This document shows, piece by piece, positions 10,618 through 22,677 of a stretch of 64,000 bases of DNA. The DNA is from Gnetum montanum. Taxonomy: Eukaryota > Streptophyta > Gnetopsida > Gnetales > Gnetaceae. The position numbers were made by a program, and so were the translations under genes. Location: assembly GCA_015680685.1 (NCBI GenBank), contig MNCI01018006.1, positions 291,523 through 355,522 on the forward strand. Direction: 5' to 3'. The notes below the pieces were generated by a model. It was given only the letters and a program-made list of their open reading frames with translations. It searched no databases and was not told the DNA's origin. The first letter of the stretch is position 1, and each line of letters starts with the position of its first letter.

Positions 10618-10861
10618 TTTTTGGTAGCTATAGATAGTACCCCTACATAACAAGTGCTATCATTATCATAACAAGACCCAATAGGCTATGTTGTAATTGA
10701 GATACTAAAGGGTGCATTTTAATAGTGAATGTGTCTCTTAAGGTAATCTTTGGGGGTTTTTCCTAAGGCATTTATACTCAAGCTTAGAGGTCGTGCCAAC
10801 ATGGAGTGGTAGAGCTAGTACAAGAAAGTTATGAAAGCTAGGTGAAGTAGGATAGGAAGAG
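10618..10861 (+). other. Leader of an interrupted element, with degenerate primer-binding site
   Basis: TTTTTGGTAGCTATAGATAG follows the LTR end and looks like a decayed version of the TTTTGGCGCTAGAAGGAGGG found after LTR E. The leader is cut at 10861 by the insertion of element D. Its continuation should begin at 41088. Confidence 0.45.
10857..10861 (+). repeat. Target-site duplication of element D, left copy (AAGAG)
   Basis: AAGAG directly precedes the 5' LTR and is repeated at 41083-41087 directly after the 3' LTR. Five bases is the usual Ty3/gypsy duplication length. Confidence 0.85.
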
Positions 10862-11189
10862 TGAAACACCATGAAAAATTGCATGTTATGATAAATTTTT
10901 ATCATGTAGCCTTCACCCCATAAAACTTGAGGTAAAATTTTGTTGTAAATGTAAAGAGTGTAACCCATGGGGACAATCTCACATGTTTCACACTTTTGGG
11001 GCTCAAAAATGCCTCATAAGTGGTTAAAGCCTCATCCCCCAAGTGAAAAAAGTCATATAGTTTCAATATTTGGATTTGGGAGGGGTGAAAATTCCTCTTG
11101 GGATTTCAAAAATGGAAATTTGATGGGTTTTATGAGGGGTATATACTTTTCTATGTTGGAAACACTTGCAAGGGATAAATCTCACCTAC

Positions 11190-11362
11190 CTTCAATGTGG
11201 AGAAGTGGGGGGTTTCCCCTCAAGATGAAAACTTCATCCTCCAAATGTGGAGACTACATGCATAGTGTGGAAACCTTTCCTACTAAGTGTGGAAGCTTTC
11301 CCCTAGCATGGAGGCTCCACCTTTAGCATAGAAATTGCATGCCCCCTATGTGGAAGCAACAT
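11190..11362 (+). repeat. 21-22-bp minisatellite in the 5' LTR of D
   Basis: About seven or eight units of the form CTAGCATGGARRCTNCAYSC, for example CTAGCATGGAGGCTCCACCTT and the neighbouring units with AAGTGTGGAAGC. The same array occurs in the 3' LTR at about 39975-40115 with different point changes, so it predates insertion. Confidence 0.65.
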
Positions 11363-11620
11363 GAGTAAGATTTCAATACTCCAATGACTTCAAGGTTGAC
11401 AAACCACTTCAACATGGAAAATTGAAGGCCCATCATAGAAGATCTACCTCTAGCATAGAAGGTGTGCCCATATTACTATTTATAGTAAATGGAATGGCCA
11501 TGGGGGTTTAGCACTTACTATACATAGTAACCTCCTAAATTTGGGCATCCATCTCACCTATATGTGGTAGAAATTTGCAATAATTTTGAGCTAATTTGTA
11601 GCAAAATATATGGCCCAAAA

Positions 11621-11630
11621 CCTATAAAAC
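11621..11630 (+). promoter_or_regulatory. TATA box of 5' LTR D
   Basis: AAAACCTATAAAACCAAAA. The 3' LTR has ACATATAAACTC at 40378-40387 in the same place. Confidence 0.5.
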
Positions 11631-12330
11631 CAAAACCCCACACCTTTTTTAGGTTTCATAGTTTGGAAATTTCAAGACTTTAGTAATTTTGGCTTCCAAT
11701 ATCTCTTGTAACCTTGCAAAAATGTAACTTCTTAGAGCCTCCCTAGCGTGGAACCACTGCAACCTTGTTACCCCCTTGGTTAATCCTCCTTGAGACTTGT
11801 GGCTTTTGGTTTCAACACTGCATTTCTAGAATCCCCAATCCCCAACGTGGAGTAATTTTACAACCATATTTTCCACTCCTCTCACCCCCTAGTAGTGACT
11901 AAATTTGGAGATTTGAAGCTTTCACTAGAGGAGGTTTGAAAGCATCAAGAGTGGCTTTGCACTTGGATCATAGAACATATCACATACGCTTCAATGGGCT
12001 TTGAACTCCTCTAGTAAACCCCTCTTTGCTCTCTCATGAGCATTTCTTGTACACATTTCTGTAACTCATTTTTTATTATTTTAAATAAATTCTTTAAATT
12101 TTCATTTTGTGTGCAATTTGCATTTGCTTTCCATTTTCTAGATTTGTAATTTTTGCATTTTATTTTCTCAATCCACTATTTTTCATTTCGTAAGTTCATA
12201 GGTGATCTATCAGACTATTAAAAGCATATTAAATCCCATCTTTCAGAGGCCCTAGGGATTCGAGGTTGAGGCTATTGCACCAAATCTTTCAATTTTTCAG
12301 TGATTGATTTTTTCAATTACAATAGTTTTC

Positions 12331-12348
12331 TAGTGCTAGAAGGAGGGC
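12331..12348 (+). promoter_or_regulatory. Primer-binding site of element D
   Basis: TAGTGCTAGAAGGAGGGC lies 6 bases after the LTR. It matches TGGCGCTAGAAGGAGGGC in the same position after LTR E (62954-62971) apart from two changes near the start. I cannot name the tRNA from memory with confidence. Confidence 0.6.
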
Positions 12349-13085
12349 CTCTTCCTAATTTCTATGACTAGATCTACCTTCCTCATTGCCAACGTTTCCT
12401 GCTCTTTAAAAGTTTTTGATTTTTTATAGTAGAAACCTTGAAATCACCTTGGATGCCAACACTACCTCTTCCCCCCTTATGAAAAAAACCTCAATGTGGA
12501 AGTTGCAGGTGGTCAGGTGTTGATTTTTTATAGTACTTACTGTGAATTGTTTCAACCTAAGGCTAGCATTGATACCATTCCTCATCCTTTTTTTACTATA
12601 AAATATTTTTTAGTTTTCCAACATTGGTGGTGCAACCTTTTTGAAAGCCATCAAACTTTTGGAAGTTAGCTAAATCCCTATCTTTGCAAACTTAGAAAAT
12701 TGATAGCCTACAAAAATCAATTCATAGAGAAAAAAACCAAGTTTCCAATTTAGTTTTTAACTCCCCAACCTCCCCCCTCATCAATGTTGAAATGGGAAGG
12801 TGTCAGATTCCCCCGTCTCACCCTCTTCTTTCCCCACCTACCATATTAGATGTAGAGGTAGCTAGGAGGCCAACGTGGATGAGACTTGGTGCTAACATTC
12901 CCAGCTTTTTATTTTTGGTAAAATGGGATACCTCCTTACCCCACACTTACTAATTATAGTAAGTACCTCATTTGTAGCTATTTTTTCTCCTTTTGATCCT
13001 TTTTAGATTCCACTTGTTGGAATTTGATCCTATCTTCAACTTTTATAGCCAATTTCAAGCCATTTTTAACATAATAACTATCTTT
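12349..13085 (+). other. Leader of element D
   Basis: AT-rich sequence between the primer-binding site and gag. No ORF of note is seen. Scattered GTGGAAG words resemble the LTR minisatellite. Confidence 0.4.
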
Positions 13086-13089
13086 CTCA

Positions 13090-14199
13090 TAATCAACCAA
13101 AGTGTGTTTCACCCGCATTGATGAAGGGTCTAGCCAACAAGCCATGAGGGTCTATGATCCCAAAGACCATGCTATCATTGAGTGTAGGCAGTCTTTAAGG
13201 GTTAGGAGGAAAAGTCTTATCTTTGCAGCCATAAATGAAGATTGTTATAACAACATTTGTGCTAAAATATAGGCTAGCATGTTGATCCCATGCATGAAAG
13301 TAGAAGCAAAATGGAAGTTTGAGCTCATACATCGGAATGGAAAGGAGTATATTCCTTCGCCATATAACCAAATTCCCCTCAATGATATCTATGTTGGCAT
13401 CCTAGCTCAATTGGTTAAGATGGAAAAGGAGGATGAAAAGCACAACTCGAAGGAACAACAAGAAGAGGAGAATGAGTTTATAGTAGAATCTAAGCCCAAA
13501 TACCTCCTAGGAGGTTTGTTCCAATAAGCAATCCCTAAGGCCACTAAACCTTCTCCTAATGCCTTTGTTTTCTTCGTGGGCATGGTGCTTCCATCTTCTA
13601 CTTAATCCTACCCTACTATAGTTGATCCCATGCCAATCATAGTCATGCATCAAACCTAGTCAATGCCACTACCAAAAACTTATAACTCATTGATGCCTTC
13701 TTCCACACAGCCTCAATATGTGCAACCATCGATGGTGGTTGTCACCACAACAAATCCACTAGCCATCCATGTGGAATCCACCATGGAACTGCAAACAACT
13801 TAGGGGTCACATATTTTCTTTGTCCCATTTGTCCCTTAGATACCAACACAAACATATTTTTCCTTGTTTGGCCAACAAACTATAATCATGATGCAATCAC
13901 TCCCTTCTATCTTGCAACCAATAGTGAGGTCACAAGCCTTATAATGGACACCTCAACCCTTTATCCAAACCTCACAACCAATAGGGATAGCACAAGGCCT
14001 GAATCAAGCCTTCCAAATGAACCAAAAACTGACAAAGGAGTTGAAGAGGCTTAAAGCCTCTACTTCACAAAGTGTCAAGTTCATGGAATTCTACCAAGAT
14101 TATCCTATCAGTCCTATGGTCCTGCCCTTGACACTTCCTCCTAGTATCTCTATCCCTTAATTTAGCAAGCATAATCGGGAAGAAAATCCTAATGCTCAC
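13090..14199 (+). pseudogene. gag: gag of element D, 5' part
   Basis: The frame can be read from about 13090 (RIDEGSSQQAMRVYDPKDHA) with a longest open stretch at 13279-13527 (WKFELIHRNGKEYIPSPYNQ). This part matches the gag N-terminus of element C (FCAKIQKGL, VHQNGQEYNPSLFDIIPL). A Pro/Gln/Ser/Thr-rich linker follows, with several stops, then LKASTSQSVKFMEFYQDYP. The frame is cut in the codons for NPNAH by element N. Gag would form the particle core. It continues at 22678. Confidence 0.7.
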
Positions 14200-15055
14200 T
14201 GATGAGTGGCAAGGTACCCCTACACTCAACCATAAAAATAGGAGCATTTCATGCACGATCTAGTCAAACTCCACAGATGAGCTAGTTGTGGTATCTATAC
14301 AGTTACTCGTAGATCGCAATTCATTGTCTTCCCACCTGGACTAGTATTAGTTTTGTCACATATTATTTAGTCCAGAGTGTGTATTATGTGTTCCTACACT
14401 AATGCTACTCCTGGGTATGCTGGTAAATAAGGTTAACTAAGCTAGGATAGAGAGAGGGTGAGAGAGAAGCTAACTAGCCTAAGTGCGATGAGCATCCATT
14501 CCTTAATCATCCATACATATCTTGGACCTCATGCATGACTACCACTGGGATTACCAAGCGCATGACCTAAGTATGCTACTGGGTTACCAAGTAGTCACAC
14601 TTGAATGCTCATGATTAAGTTGTACTTATTCTACATTACTAGGAGATAAGGGTGAAGAGACATTAACTAAGAAAGCAGTAAATAATAATTAAATAAATAA
14701 TTAAGCTAAGTGGATGTTGCAATGATGAAGTAATCTCGATCTTTATTGTCAGTCATGTACGTGTCCAAGTATGTCACACTCGAATAAGGATGCGATACAA
14801 TTACAATCACCATACTGCGGGCATGCACTGGGAGAAAAGGGTTGAGAGAAAAAACGATGTACTAAAAATTATTGAAAACTTACCAAAAAACTAAAAGACT
14901 CCTAATAAATCTGCCTACTTCTTATTTATTGATGGGGAAGCAAGCTACGATATCGCGTATGTGGTATCATGTCTAGGTTGCGATATTGCATCCAGGATAT
15001 CATGTACTCGATATCATGGGTGCATTATCATAGCCAACAAATTCATAACTCATCA
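14200..15055 (-). repeat. 3' LTR of element N
   Basis: It aligns with 21847-22677, with many transitions. Just above it on the minus strand is CATGGGGGTA, a short polypurine tract. Its U3 edge (14945-15030) carries decayed GATATC palindromes. Confidence 0.85.
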
Positions 15056-15796
15056 TACCCCCATGACTGAATGAAAAATCATCCTTGAGTTAAAGTAAGA
15101 ACAAGCTCCATTGATTACATAGTGGATAGGTATGGGATTATTGACTGGCGAGAATAGGTTTATGCCGTAGTGTGGATTCAAAACAAAATTGAGACACAAC
15201 ACAGAGAATGTAAAAGAAAATCCTATAGTTATAAAATTGATGGAACTCATGTAGTACCTGGTGGCGGTGGCTCCTCCATGGGTGCATTTCCCTTGTCTTG
15301 TGCTCCAGGTCTTGGGATTTGATGGCATTGAAGTATGGCTTGGAGTTTCTCCTCTTCAGTTCAGGGATCCTGTGTCATCCATGCTAATGTTCTAATGTTT
15401 GATGGCATCAACACCTCCCATGGGCAGGGTAGTTGTGGAAACATTTTATTTTCCTTGACATACCAAGCTGCAAACACTCACCATTCCTCCTCGTAGGGTC
15501 TAGCTTTGTCTCTGTATTCTCAAAAATATGCAAGCCATCAAGCCAAGTCTATTACGACGACTTTCTATCCCTACTAGCTTGCTTTAACCACCTCAAGTTC
15601 ACAATTTGCAACCTCCAATTTTTGCAATATCTTCTTACATTCTACAAATTCTGTTTGATATTTGATGTAGGTGGTGGCTACCTATTGCTCAAGCTTTATT
15701 CTCGGGCACCCTGTTGTTAACATGGCAAGGTTGGCATACCATAGGTTTTCCAACTCCATCTATTCTGTAAGGTCCTAGATCTGCAAGTCCCAGTTC

Positions 15797-16330
15797 TTAA
15801 CTTCTGCATAGTGGGCAAATGCATGTGTCCAATATGGCCTGCCAGTCAGTGTGTTGAGCACTAAGAGCATTGATGTGGGCCTTGGCCATATGAATCTCCT
15901 TCTCGATGATCTTTTTATACATCCCCATCTGGTTCCAAAAGTGCTCCTTTATATTTTCATGTTTTTTAGCCTCATTCTGCCATGTGTTTATTTCAATAGC
16001 CATCTTGTAACATATGGCACGTACCTCCTCCATCAAGAGGGTTTGATTTTCCTTGGCTAAAAGGTTCATGTCCTAGTTGACCTTGATGAGTTGTTCTCGC
16101 AAATATTGAAAATGTTCTTCAAGAACATTCTTTTGCTTTTCCACAAAGGTTAATCGAAGGTTATCAGCAACAAGCTACTTGTTTTCCTCTTGTAAGGCTT
16201 TGAGTGCCCTGGTATGCATGTAAGTTTATGCATGTGTTGTAGAGGCATCCCAAACAACCTTTTCTTTTTCTTCTGTCACCTTCTTATTCTCCATCAATAT
16301 TTTGGTCAGTTCCTCAATTTTGAAAGTGTC
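15797..16330 (-). pseudogene. C-terminal coiled-coil part of accessory protein N
   Basis: Minus-strand frame with LLMEEVRAICYKMAIEINTW, QNEAKKHENIKEHFWNQMG and KKIIEKEIHMAKAHINALSA. It is rich in Glu, Lys, Ile and Leu in a heptad-like pattern, which suggests a long coiled coil. It lies downstream of, and is probably part of, the accessory protein at 17160-18060. The function is unknown. Confidence 0.45.
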
Positions 16331-16979
16331 CATCTGGTCTACGGGAACAAACTAAGAAGGATCCCGCTGTGCTGCTTCTAGGGTCATGAGCCTCTCTTAC
16401 AATCTTTGCACCTCTACTTTAGCTTGCTCGACCCTCATCTTTATTAAGACCAAATTTCCTTTCATGGAAATGAGGTTTGATTGGATTGCTGGAACATCCT
16501 ATGGGATGTTAAACAAGGACATCATTACTTGTCCTATTTGTAATAATCGATCAAGTACATCCTCATGTTCCATAGGAGTCATTGAGGTTCCAGCTAAAGT
16601 TTGAGCATCCCACGCTCATGTAAGATCTGTCAATGGCACAAAAAGTACATTGAATGATTATTTAATGTGGTCTGCGACCACTTCTATGGCTCCTTCTACA
16701 TGACCACCACCGTGACCACTTCACTAGTTTCTAATTGCACTTGAAAGGATGTAGCATTCTGTGAGATTTGTTGTGACCAAGTGCTCTCCCCTCCTCATGT
16801 ATGAATGGAAACTTCTCCCCTTGCATGATCCAAAGAAATCGTGGGCTATACGGCATTGTCAATGATGCAGAAGAGATTTTCATCATCATGACTTCCCCAA
16901 CTGACCTTCTCAGTGATGGCACTAAGATGGCTCATTAATGGTCTACAATCTTTTGGCAATGGTGGTGGTTGATCTTGCT

Positions 16980-18060
16980 AGCCCATGCTAGGCCCTACTT
17001 CTTGTTGTTGGTTGGGTCCTGTGCTTGGAAGCTTGCTGGGCTCTGCAACTTTAGTTGCAGTTGGCCCTACTGTTTGTTCCTTTTCTTGTTCTAATCCCAG
17101 CATCTCACCAGTGATTTTCCTTGCAGCTAGTGGCTTTAGCAGTTCAACATATGAAGCATTTTGGGCTTTTCAAAGGACATCATTGGTATATCCTCTAATA
17201 CCAACATGTCTATACATCTTTGTGATAAGACAAGGGAAGGGCAACACAAGATTCCTTGTCTTTCGTTCTTCAAACCGCCTCATGATCTCCGTCAAATATA
17301 GATGAGGCAAGTTAGCATTAACCTTTTCCATCAGCACTGCACATCCTCTTGCTACATATGTTGAAATTATTTTTACACCCTTTGTGGGGAAGAGGTGATA
17401 AGTCCCTATTTTGAAATAGATTCTCTCGTCCGTCGTCAACTCCCCAAATGTATTATCTTCCTTGCCATACTTCCTTTCCAACCAAACTCATCGCACATCA
17501 GGGCCTAAATGGGTAGACAACTGAGAAACCTTTGGCACTATATTCAGCAAGTTTAATACTTCTGAAATTGCCTATATAGATAAATCAATAGTCACTCCAC
17601 AAATGTTAACCGTGGTGCCTTATTCTTTTTTGTGCCAAAATTGGTACGTTTCCCATAAGTACCAGGCACCACTTTCAGAGAGGATAGGCCATAATGGGGA
17701 CCCTTTGAGGTGATCCCTAATGGCCTCTAGAGAAAATTATTTGAAATATCCAAATTTTAATTCCACAATCACTACAATGAATATGGACCTTTCATGGATG
17801 GCTTGAACAGAATCCTAGGGCAACTTGAGATGTTGTCCCTGTTCGAGCGTTGCAGCAGCTCCTCCTTTTACCTACCTTGATTATACAAGAGTAGGGTCCT
17901 ATTGGTGAATGCTAAATGATTGTTCCTCCTACTCTGCATGATTTCCAACAAGAACTTATCCTTCACCTCTCCTAGGTCGTTTGCTCCCACCTTCAGCAAG
18001 ACCTTCCTATTGTCCACGTTTCGGGACCATCTACAATCACACGAGGCCAATCGTTAGTAA
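16980..18060 (-). pseudogene. Accessory protein of element N, putative plant transposon protein-like domain
   Basis: The longest open part (17481-17170) contains TTDERIYFKIGTYHLFPTKG, ISTYVARGCAVLMEKVNANL, YLTEIMRRFEERKTRNLVLP and FPCLITKMYRHVGIRGY. Further upstream at about 17616-17580 is TTVNICGVTIDLS with AISEVLNLL. The order matches the plant family often labelled 'putative plant transposon protein' (Pfam PF20167, from memory). A linker rich in Glu, Pro, Gln and Thr follows (17161-16983), then a coiled coil. The role of that family is unknown. It lies downstream of gag on the same strand, where pol would be. There are several stops and frameshifts between blocks. Confidence 0.5.
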
Positions 18061-19720
18061 GGTTTTTTCCAAAGTTAGGCTATACCTTACTTCTTGCCTT
18101 AATGATTTTTTTTATCTCATTTTGATGTTTCCCAAAAGATTATAATATTTAATCCTTTTTTCTTAAGTGGATTCCAAATCTAGTTTTTTTGTATAACTAA
18201 GGGGGTGAAATTATTTTTTGCATATTTATCCTTAATGTTATAACTAATTACCCTTGATAATGTCTTTTGAGTGATGAATAATTCAAAAAATTTATTTGCT
18301 ATTATCGCATCAGCTATCATATTGTGTACGCGATATCGCAACCTATCGATATGAGGGCACTTATGTAATCTACCAAATTTTTTAATATTTTTTTGAAATT
18401 AAATGATGTAAACTAAGGACATATGAATGATTTTTAAGGGGTTCCAAGGTAATTTAACTAGTTTTGAAGGCATGAATAACTATGATGGTGTGGAATTGAC
18501 CAATAAGGACCTCAGGTGGTAAGGGAGAGAAAAAGGCTATGTAATGGTTCATAGGAATGTTCGAATTGGAGGGATGGTAATAAGGGAAAGAATATCATTG
18601 AAAATATGCTAAGGGTAATAGATGGTGTTTGGAAGATGTGTTATGAGTAAAAATTACAAAAAATTATGCAATTGGGTCCTCCCCAAAGTAGGTTCCAACC
18701 TATAATGTCCTTATGTAACCACACTAAAAAGTGTCTGTAGGCACGAGAAGGGTTAAATGTAATCCACACTAGTCCCAAAAAATACACACATGTAAGTATC
18801 ACTACAATGAGGTAAGAATTCTATGCTACACAAAACATGAGCTATAATTACATGAATAGCAATATGAGATGGACTACAGAAGGGATTGTAGAGATTGGGT
18901 CATGAGGTAACTAACCTAGGGCACAGTAAAGCTTACATGTAAAGCATGATTAATGTGTCATTAACTCATCGTTCCAAGATTAGGACCAGTCCATTCCTCT
19001 GATCAGTGACATTGCATTGTTTCATTTCATGATGAGCAACTATGATAGTACCAAAACAACGAGGCATACGATCACTTGGCATTTTAATGAAGGGAGGAGT
19101 GATTTTTGTTTTGTGGCACTTCCTCTGTGTGTGTTTGTTTATTTATTTATTGAATGAATGTTGAATCCAAAGAAGCCACCAACCTTCAAGCATGGGTGCA
19201 TGAATTTCCAGTGGGACCCCCTAGAACCACATTATATTTTTGAGTGCCTTTTGATTACTCTTACTCCCATTTTGTGATAGATCTACAAGGATCTTAGTAC
19301 AACCACATTGCGTGATCACTCTCACAGACGTCACCAAAGAGAATTCGTGTGTCCCCTTGATGTCATACCCTAATCATTCCCTCTTGGTCCATCCTTCTTC
19401 ATTTTAGGTACAATGAACACAAAATTAATTTTAAGTTTTTAAGAATGTCAAGAATATCATTGTACCCTCAGACAGAGCCTCTTATTTGTAGAATGGATGA
19501 GTGGGTGTAATGGGCTTACTGTCCAAATAATTGATCACTCGAGACTTGATAACATAGAACACACCTCAACCAACAAGTCATATGAGTGTTTTATTTGTAG
19601 ATGAGATTACTTATAAAAAGAGACAAAGATAAAAAGATAAAACAAGAAATTGAAAAATGAAAAAATGAAAAACAAAAAATTGTAAAATTAAAGAAAATGA
19701 AAAATATTTATTAATCCTTC
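18061..19720 (-). other. Spacer of element N
   Basis: AT-rich, with no coding signal seen. 18305-18350 contains CGCGATATCG and ATCGATAT words like those in the U3 of this element. 19610-19710 is A-rich (GAAAAATGAAAAA repeats). Confidence 0.4.
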
Positions 19721-19726
19721 TTGTTA

Positions 19727-20308
19727 TTAGAATGGAGGATATTCCCCATAACTAAATGGTTGAGCATGGTGAGGATTAACAAATGAAAGATGAGAATCCC
19801 TGCATGTTGGAAATATCAAAACTTGGTCATACTTACCCCATTGGGGTTCACACACCTGATTATAGTAAGCATAGTGGGGAAATTTATAAGATGTGATTCC
19901 CAGGTAAAGAGTTGACCCACTATGATACTTGGGACCATAATATGGTATGAAAGGACTAGGATATTGCTCTCCATGGCTGTATTCATTAGGCCATATGGTT
20001 GTTGGAGTGTTAATTGGTGGCCTTGATGAAGTAACACGAGGCGTTGGGTTCAAAGAGAAGGATGCATCATAGTGTTGGACTTGTGCTGAGTTGGAGAATG
20101 CAGTGGCCTTGGAACTGTATTGTCCCTTCCTATGGTCATGTCTAAAGAAGGGACGCCTTTGATGTTGAGGAGGTCTCTCACTACTTTTGGCAATAGTAGC
20201 ATAAGTAACATTCGTGGTTTGTTGCTGTGGTGTAGACAGGAACAGTTGGTGGCGATGTAGGAGGGAAAAGATGAGAATGTTGAAGTTTAGGAGAAGTGTA
20301 GGGTACAC
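19727..20308 (-). pseudogene. Pro/Tyr/His-rich C-terminal region of gag N
   Basis: 193 codons open on minus. The composition is rich in Pro, Tyr, Ser, Gln and His, with short words such as PSPFIPYYGPKY and TTIWPNEYSHGEQY. There is no zinc knuckle. It lies about 400 bp downstream of the gag core on the same strand, so it is probably the gag tail or a separate small protein. The first 25 residues are hydrophobic, but the start is unlikely to be genuine because the frame shifts upstream. Confidence 0.45.
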
Positions 20309-20701
20309 AAGATAGTGGTTGTGTTAAGGACATGGGCTGATAGTATTGAGGAGAATAAGAATGCAGTGAGATAGAGTATGTTGACCTAGTTGGAGAAATA
20401 GGATTTTGGACTAGATAAGCAATTGGATTCAGATGATATGAAGGGTGTCTCTAGTTTAGGGATGGCTTTCCCCATCACTGGGACTGTTTCCACTATGATC
20501 AAACACAGTATCTTTGTACGAACTCTGGGTGGAACGTGCTTCCCCAATGCTCATATAAATGTAACTAGATTGGGCATTGGCCCTTGGCATGATTGTATAG
20601 GAAAATGTTCCATTCATACATACGATTGTCAGTTGAGCTCTTATTTTCTTCATCCCTTATTTTTGATTATCTAATGATATTTTCTCCTACTTCTCGGGTT
20701 G

Positions 20702-21700
20702 TCAGAACTCTATCTCCAATAATATTGATATATTATCCACATTTTTATGCATCCATTCTAGCCTCTTATTGATCTTTGCCTCTATTTCTTCTAATGATTT
20801 TTGTACTGGCAAAGATGGTTCTTCCTCCTTGAGATAGGTTGATTTCTCCTTTTTATGATTATGGACCTCTATTAAGTTGAGATTTGGATCCTGTTTATGT
20901 TTTTCAACACTCTCCCATCTATCCATTTCTCCTTCTTCTTTCGCTACCTGCTTAATAAGCTCTTGGAATTGATGGATTTGTAGTTGGTGTAGTTGACCTT
21001 CGGCATACATCCCTAGGGTCTCTCTTGTTCCATCATGAATCCCATCAATGATATGGTACATTAGCCTTTCCTCGAAGAACTCATGGCCTGGACAGTTGTT
21101 TAATAGTGCATAATATCTTTCTAAGGCCATGTCCAAGGGTTCATATTGTGCTTGTTTCTGCTCTTGGATTTTTTTCCTCAAGGTTGACACTCTTGGGTAG
21201 GTTTGATATCTTTCATTAAATATTTCTACCATTGTTGGCCAATGTCATATTGAATTTGGTTTTAATGATCTATACCATACTTTTGCTTGACCAATGAGTG
21301 TCATAGGAAAGAGCTTGAGTTTTTGCCAATCATTATCAATGTTGTTCCATGCACAAGCATCATAGAAGGCTTGTAAATGTTGTTGAGGATCTAATTCATA
21401 GCCTCCTAAGAAATTAGGAAAGTTTTTTAAATCAAGCTAGGGTAGGTGGCTCTCTTTACAATGCCTACAGGAGATTTTAATGGCCTCTTGTGTTTGTGTT
21501 AGGCTTGTAGTGGCCAGTAGGGGTTCATCGTCATTGAGTAAGTTATGCTTTCATGCATTGGAATGATGCTGCCTTCATTTATGTTTATAAGAAATTCCCA
21601 CCTTGGATTGTGTACTTCAATCTTCATTTTCATATAATTTGTTGGTTCTTCAATGAACTGCCTCACTAGATGTGGCATTATCATAGTCTTTTAGGAGAGG
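20702..21700 (-). pseudogene. gag: gag of element N
   Basis: Open from 21232 to 20702 with FNERYQTYPRVSTLRKKIQE, YEPLDMALERYYALLNNCPG and LMYHIIDGIHDGTRETLG, the retrotransposon gag core of Athila/Tat-like elements (F..RF...........I..F.Q...E.L..A..R...LL..CP). A broken upstream part reads LGGYELDPQQHLQAFYDACA and PMTLIGQAKVWYRSL. A basic, Lys-rich tail ends the ORF. It would form the particle. It lies about 620 bp after the primer-binding site. Confidence 0.8.
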
Positions 21701-21824
21701 CATGATTGTGAAATTGTGTGTGAATTCATATGTGACTTTTTTTGTAATTATTTCTTCCTAAAAGATATATCATCAATTCCTATACATCAACCTTGTATGA
21801 TATAACTAATCTAGATAACTAGCA

Positions 21825-21846
21825 CTGTCCCTAGCAATGGCGCCAA
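21825..21846 (-). promoter_or_regulatory. Primer-binding site of element N
   Basis: On minus it reads TTGGCGCCATTGCTAGGGAC, directly after the 5' LTR end (CTCAGCA). It resembles the TGGCGCCGTTGCCGGGGA site common in plant Ty3/gypsy elements, with two or three changes. It fixes the direction of the element. Confidence 0.75.
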
Positions 21847-22677
21847 TGCTGAGTGACGAGGTACCCCTACACTCAACCATACGAATACAAGCGTTTCACG
21901 CATGATCTAGTCGAACTTCATAGATGGGCTAGTTATGGTATCTAGATAGTTACTCACAAATTGCAGTTCATTATCTTCCCACCTAGACTAGCATTAGTTT
22001 TTTCATGTATCATTTAGTCCAGAGTGAGGTGTATGATGTGTTCCTACACTAATGCTACTCCTGGGTATGTTGGTAAATAAGGTTAACTAAGCTATGAGAG
22101 AGAGAGGGTGAGAGAGAATCTAACTAGCCTAAGTGCAATGAGCATCCATTCCTTAATCATTCGTATACATCTTGGACCTCGTGCATGACTACCACTAGGA
22201 TTACCAAGCGCATGGGCTAAGTATGCTACTGGGTTACCAAGTAGTCACACTTGAATGCTCGTGATTAAGTTGTACTCATTTCGCATTACTAGGAGATAAG
22301 GGTGGAGAGACATTAACTAAGAAAGAAGTAAATAAAAATTAAATAAATAATTAAGCTAAGTGGATGCTATAATGATGAAGTAATATTGATCTTTATTTTT
22401 AGTCATGTGTGTGTCCAAGTACGTGACACTCGAATAAGGATGTCGTACAATTACAATCACCACATTACGGGCATGCACTAGGAGAAAAGGGTTACGAGGA
22501 AAACTGACGTACTAAAAACTATTGAAAACTTACCAAAAAACTAAAAGACTCCTACTAAATCTTCCTACTTCTTATTTATAGATGGGGAAGTAGGCTTTGA
22601 TATCATGTCTAGGTTGCGATATCGTGTACGCGATATCATGGGTGCGATATCGCAAGCAACAAATTCATGACTCATCA
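21847..22677 (-). repeat. 5' LTR of element N
   Basis: It starts on minus with TGATGAGTCATGAATTTG. Within the first 70 bases are copies of GCGATATCGC-type palindromes (22605-22655). A TATA box CTATAAATAAG lies at about 22571-22581 on minus. Confidence 0.85.
22605..22655. repeat. GATATC palindrome cluster at the U3 edge of element N
   Basis: GCGATATCG, CGCGATATCATG and GCGATATCGCA are spaced about 20 bp. Decayed copies stand at 14950-15030, and related words at 18305-18350. Confidence 0.75.

Larger units (their letters stand above)
10862..12324 (+). repeat. 5' LTR of element D
   Basis: It aligns over its whole length with 39623-41082. It begins TGAAACACCATG and ends CAATTACAATA (CA changed to TA), against TAATTGCAACA in the 3' copy. 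It contains a 21-22-bp minisatellite (about 11190-11362), a TATA box at 11623 (CCTATAAAACC) and the shared U5 block at 12188-12281. Confidence 0.9.
14200..22677 (-). mobile_element. Nested gag-only LTR retrotransposon N
   Basis: It has LTRs of 856 and 831 bp with ends TGATGAGT...ACTCATCA, and duplication CTCAC (14195-14199) / CTCAT (22678-22682). Joining the flanks restores the gag frame of element D (N-A-H-L-I-T). The primer-binding site lies at 21825-21846 on minus, so the element reads right to left. It encodes gag (21700-20700), a Pro/Tyr-rich region (20308-19727) and an accessory protein (about 18060-15800). No protease, RT, RNase H or integrase is found, so it would depend on enzymes from another element. 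Confidence 0.88.
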
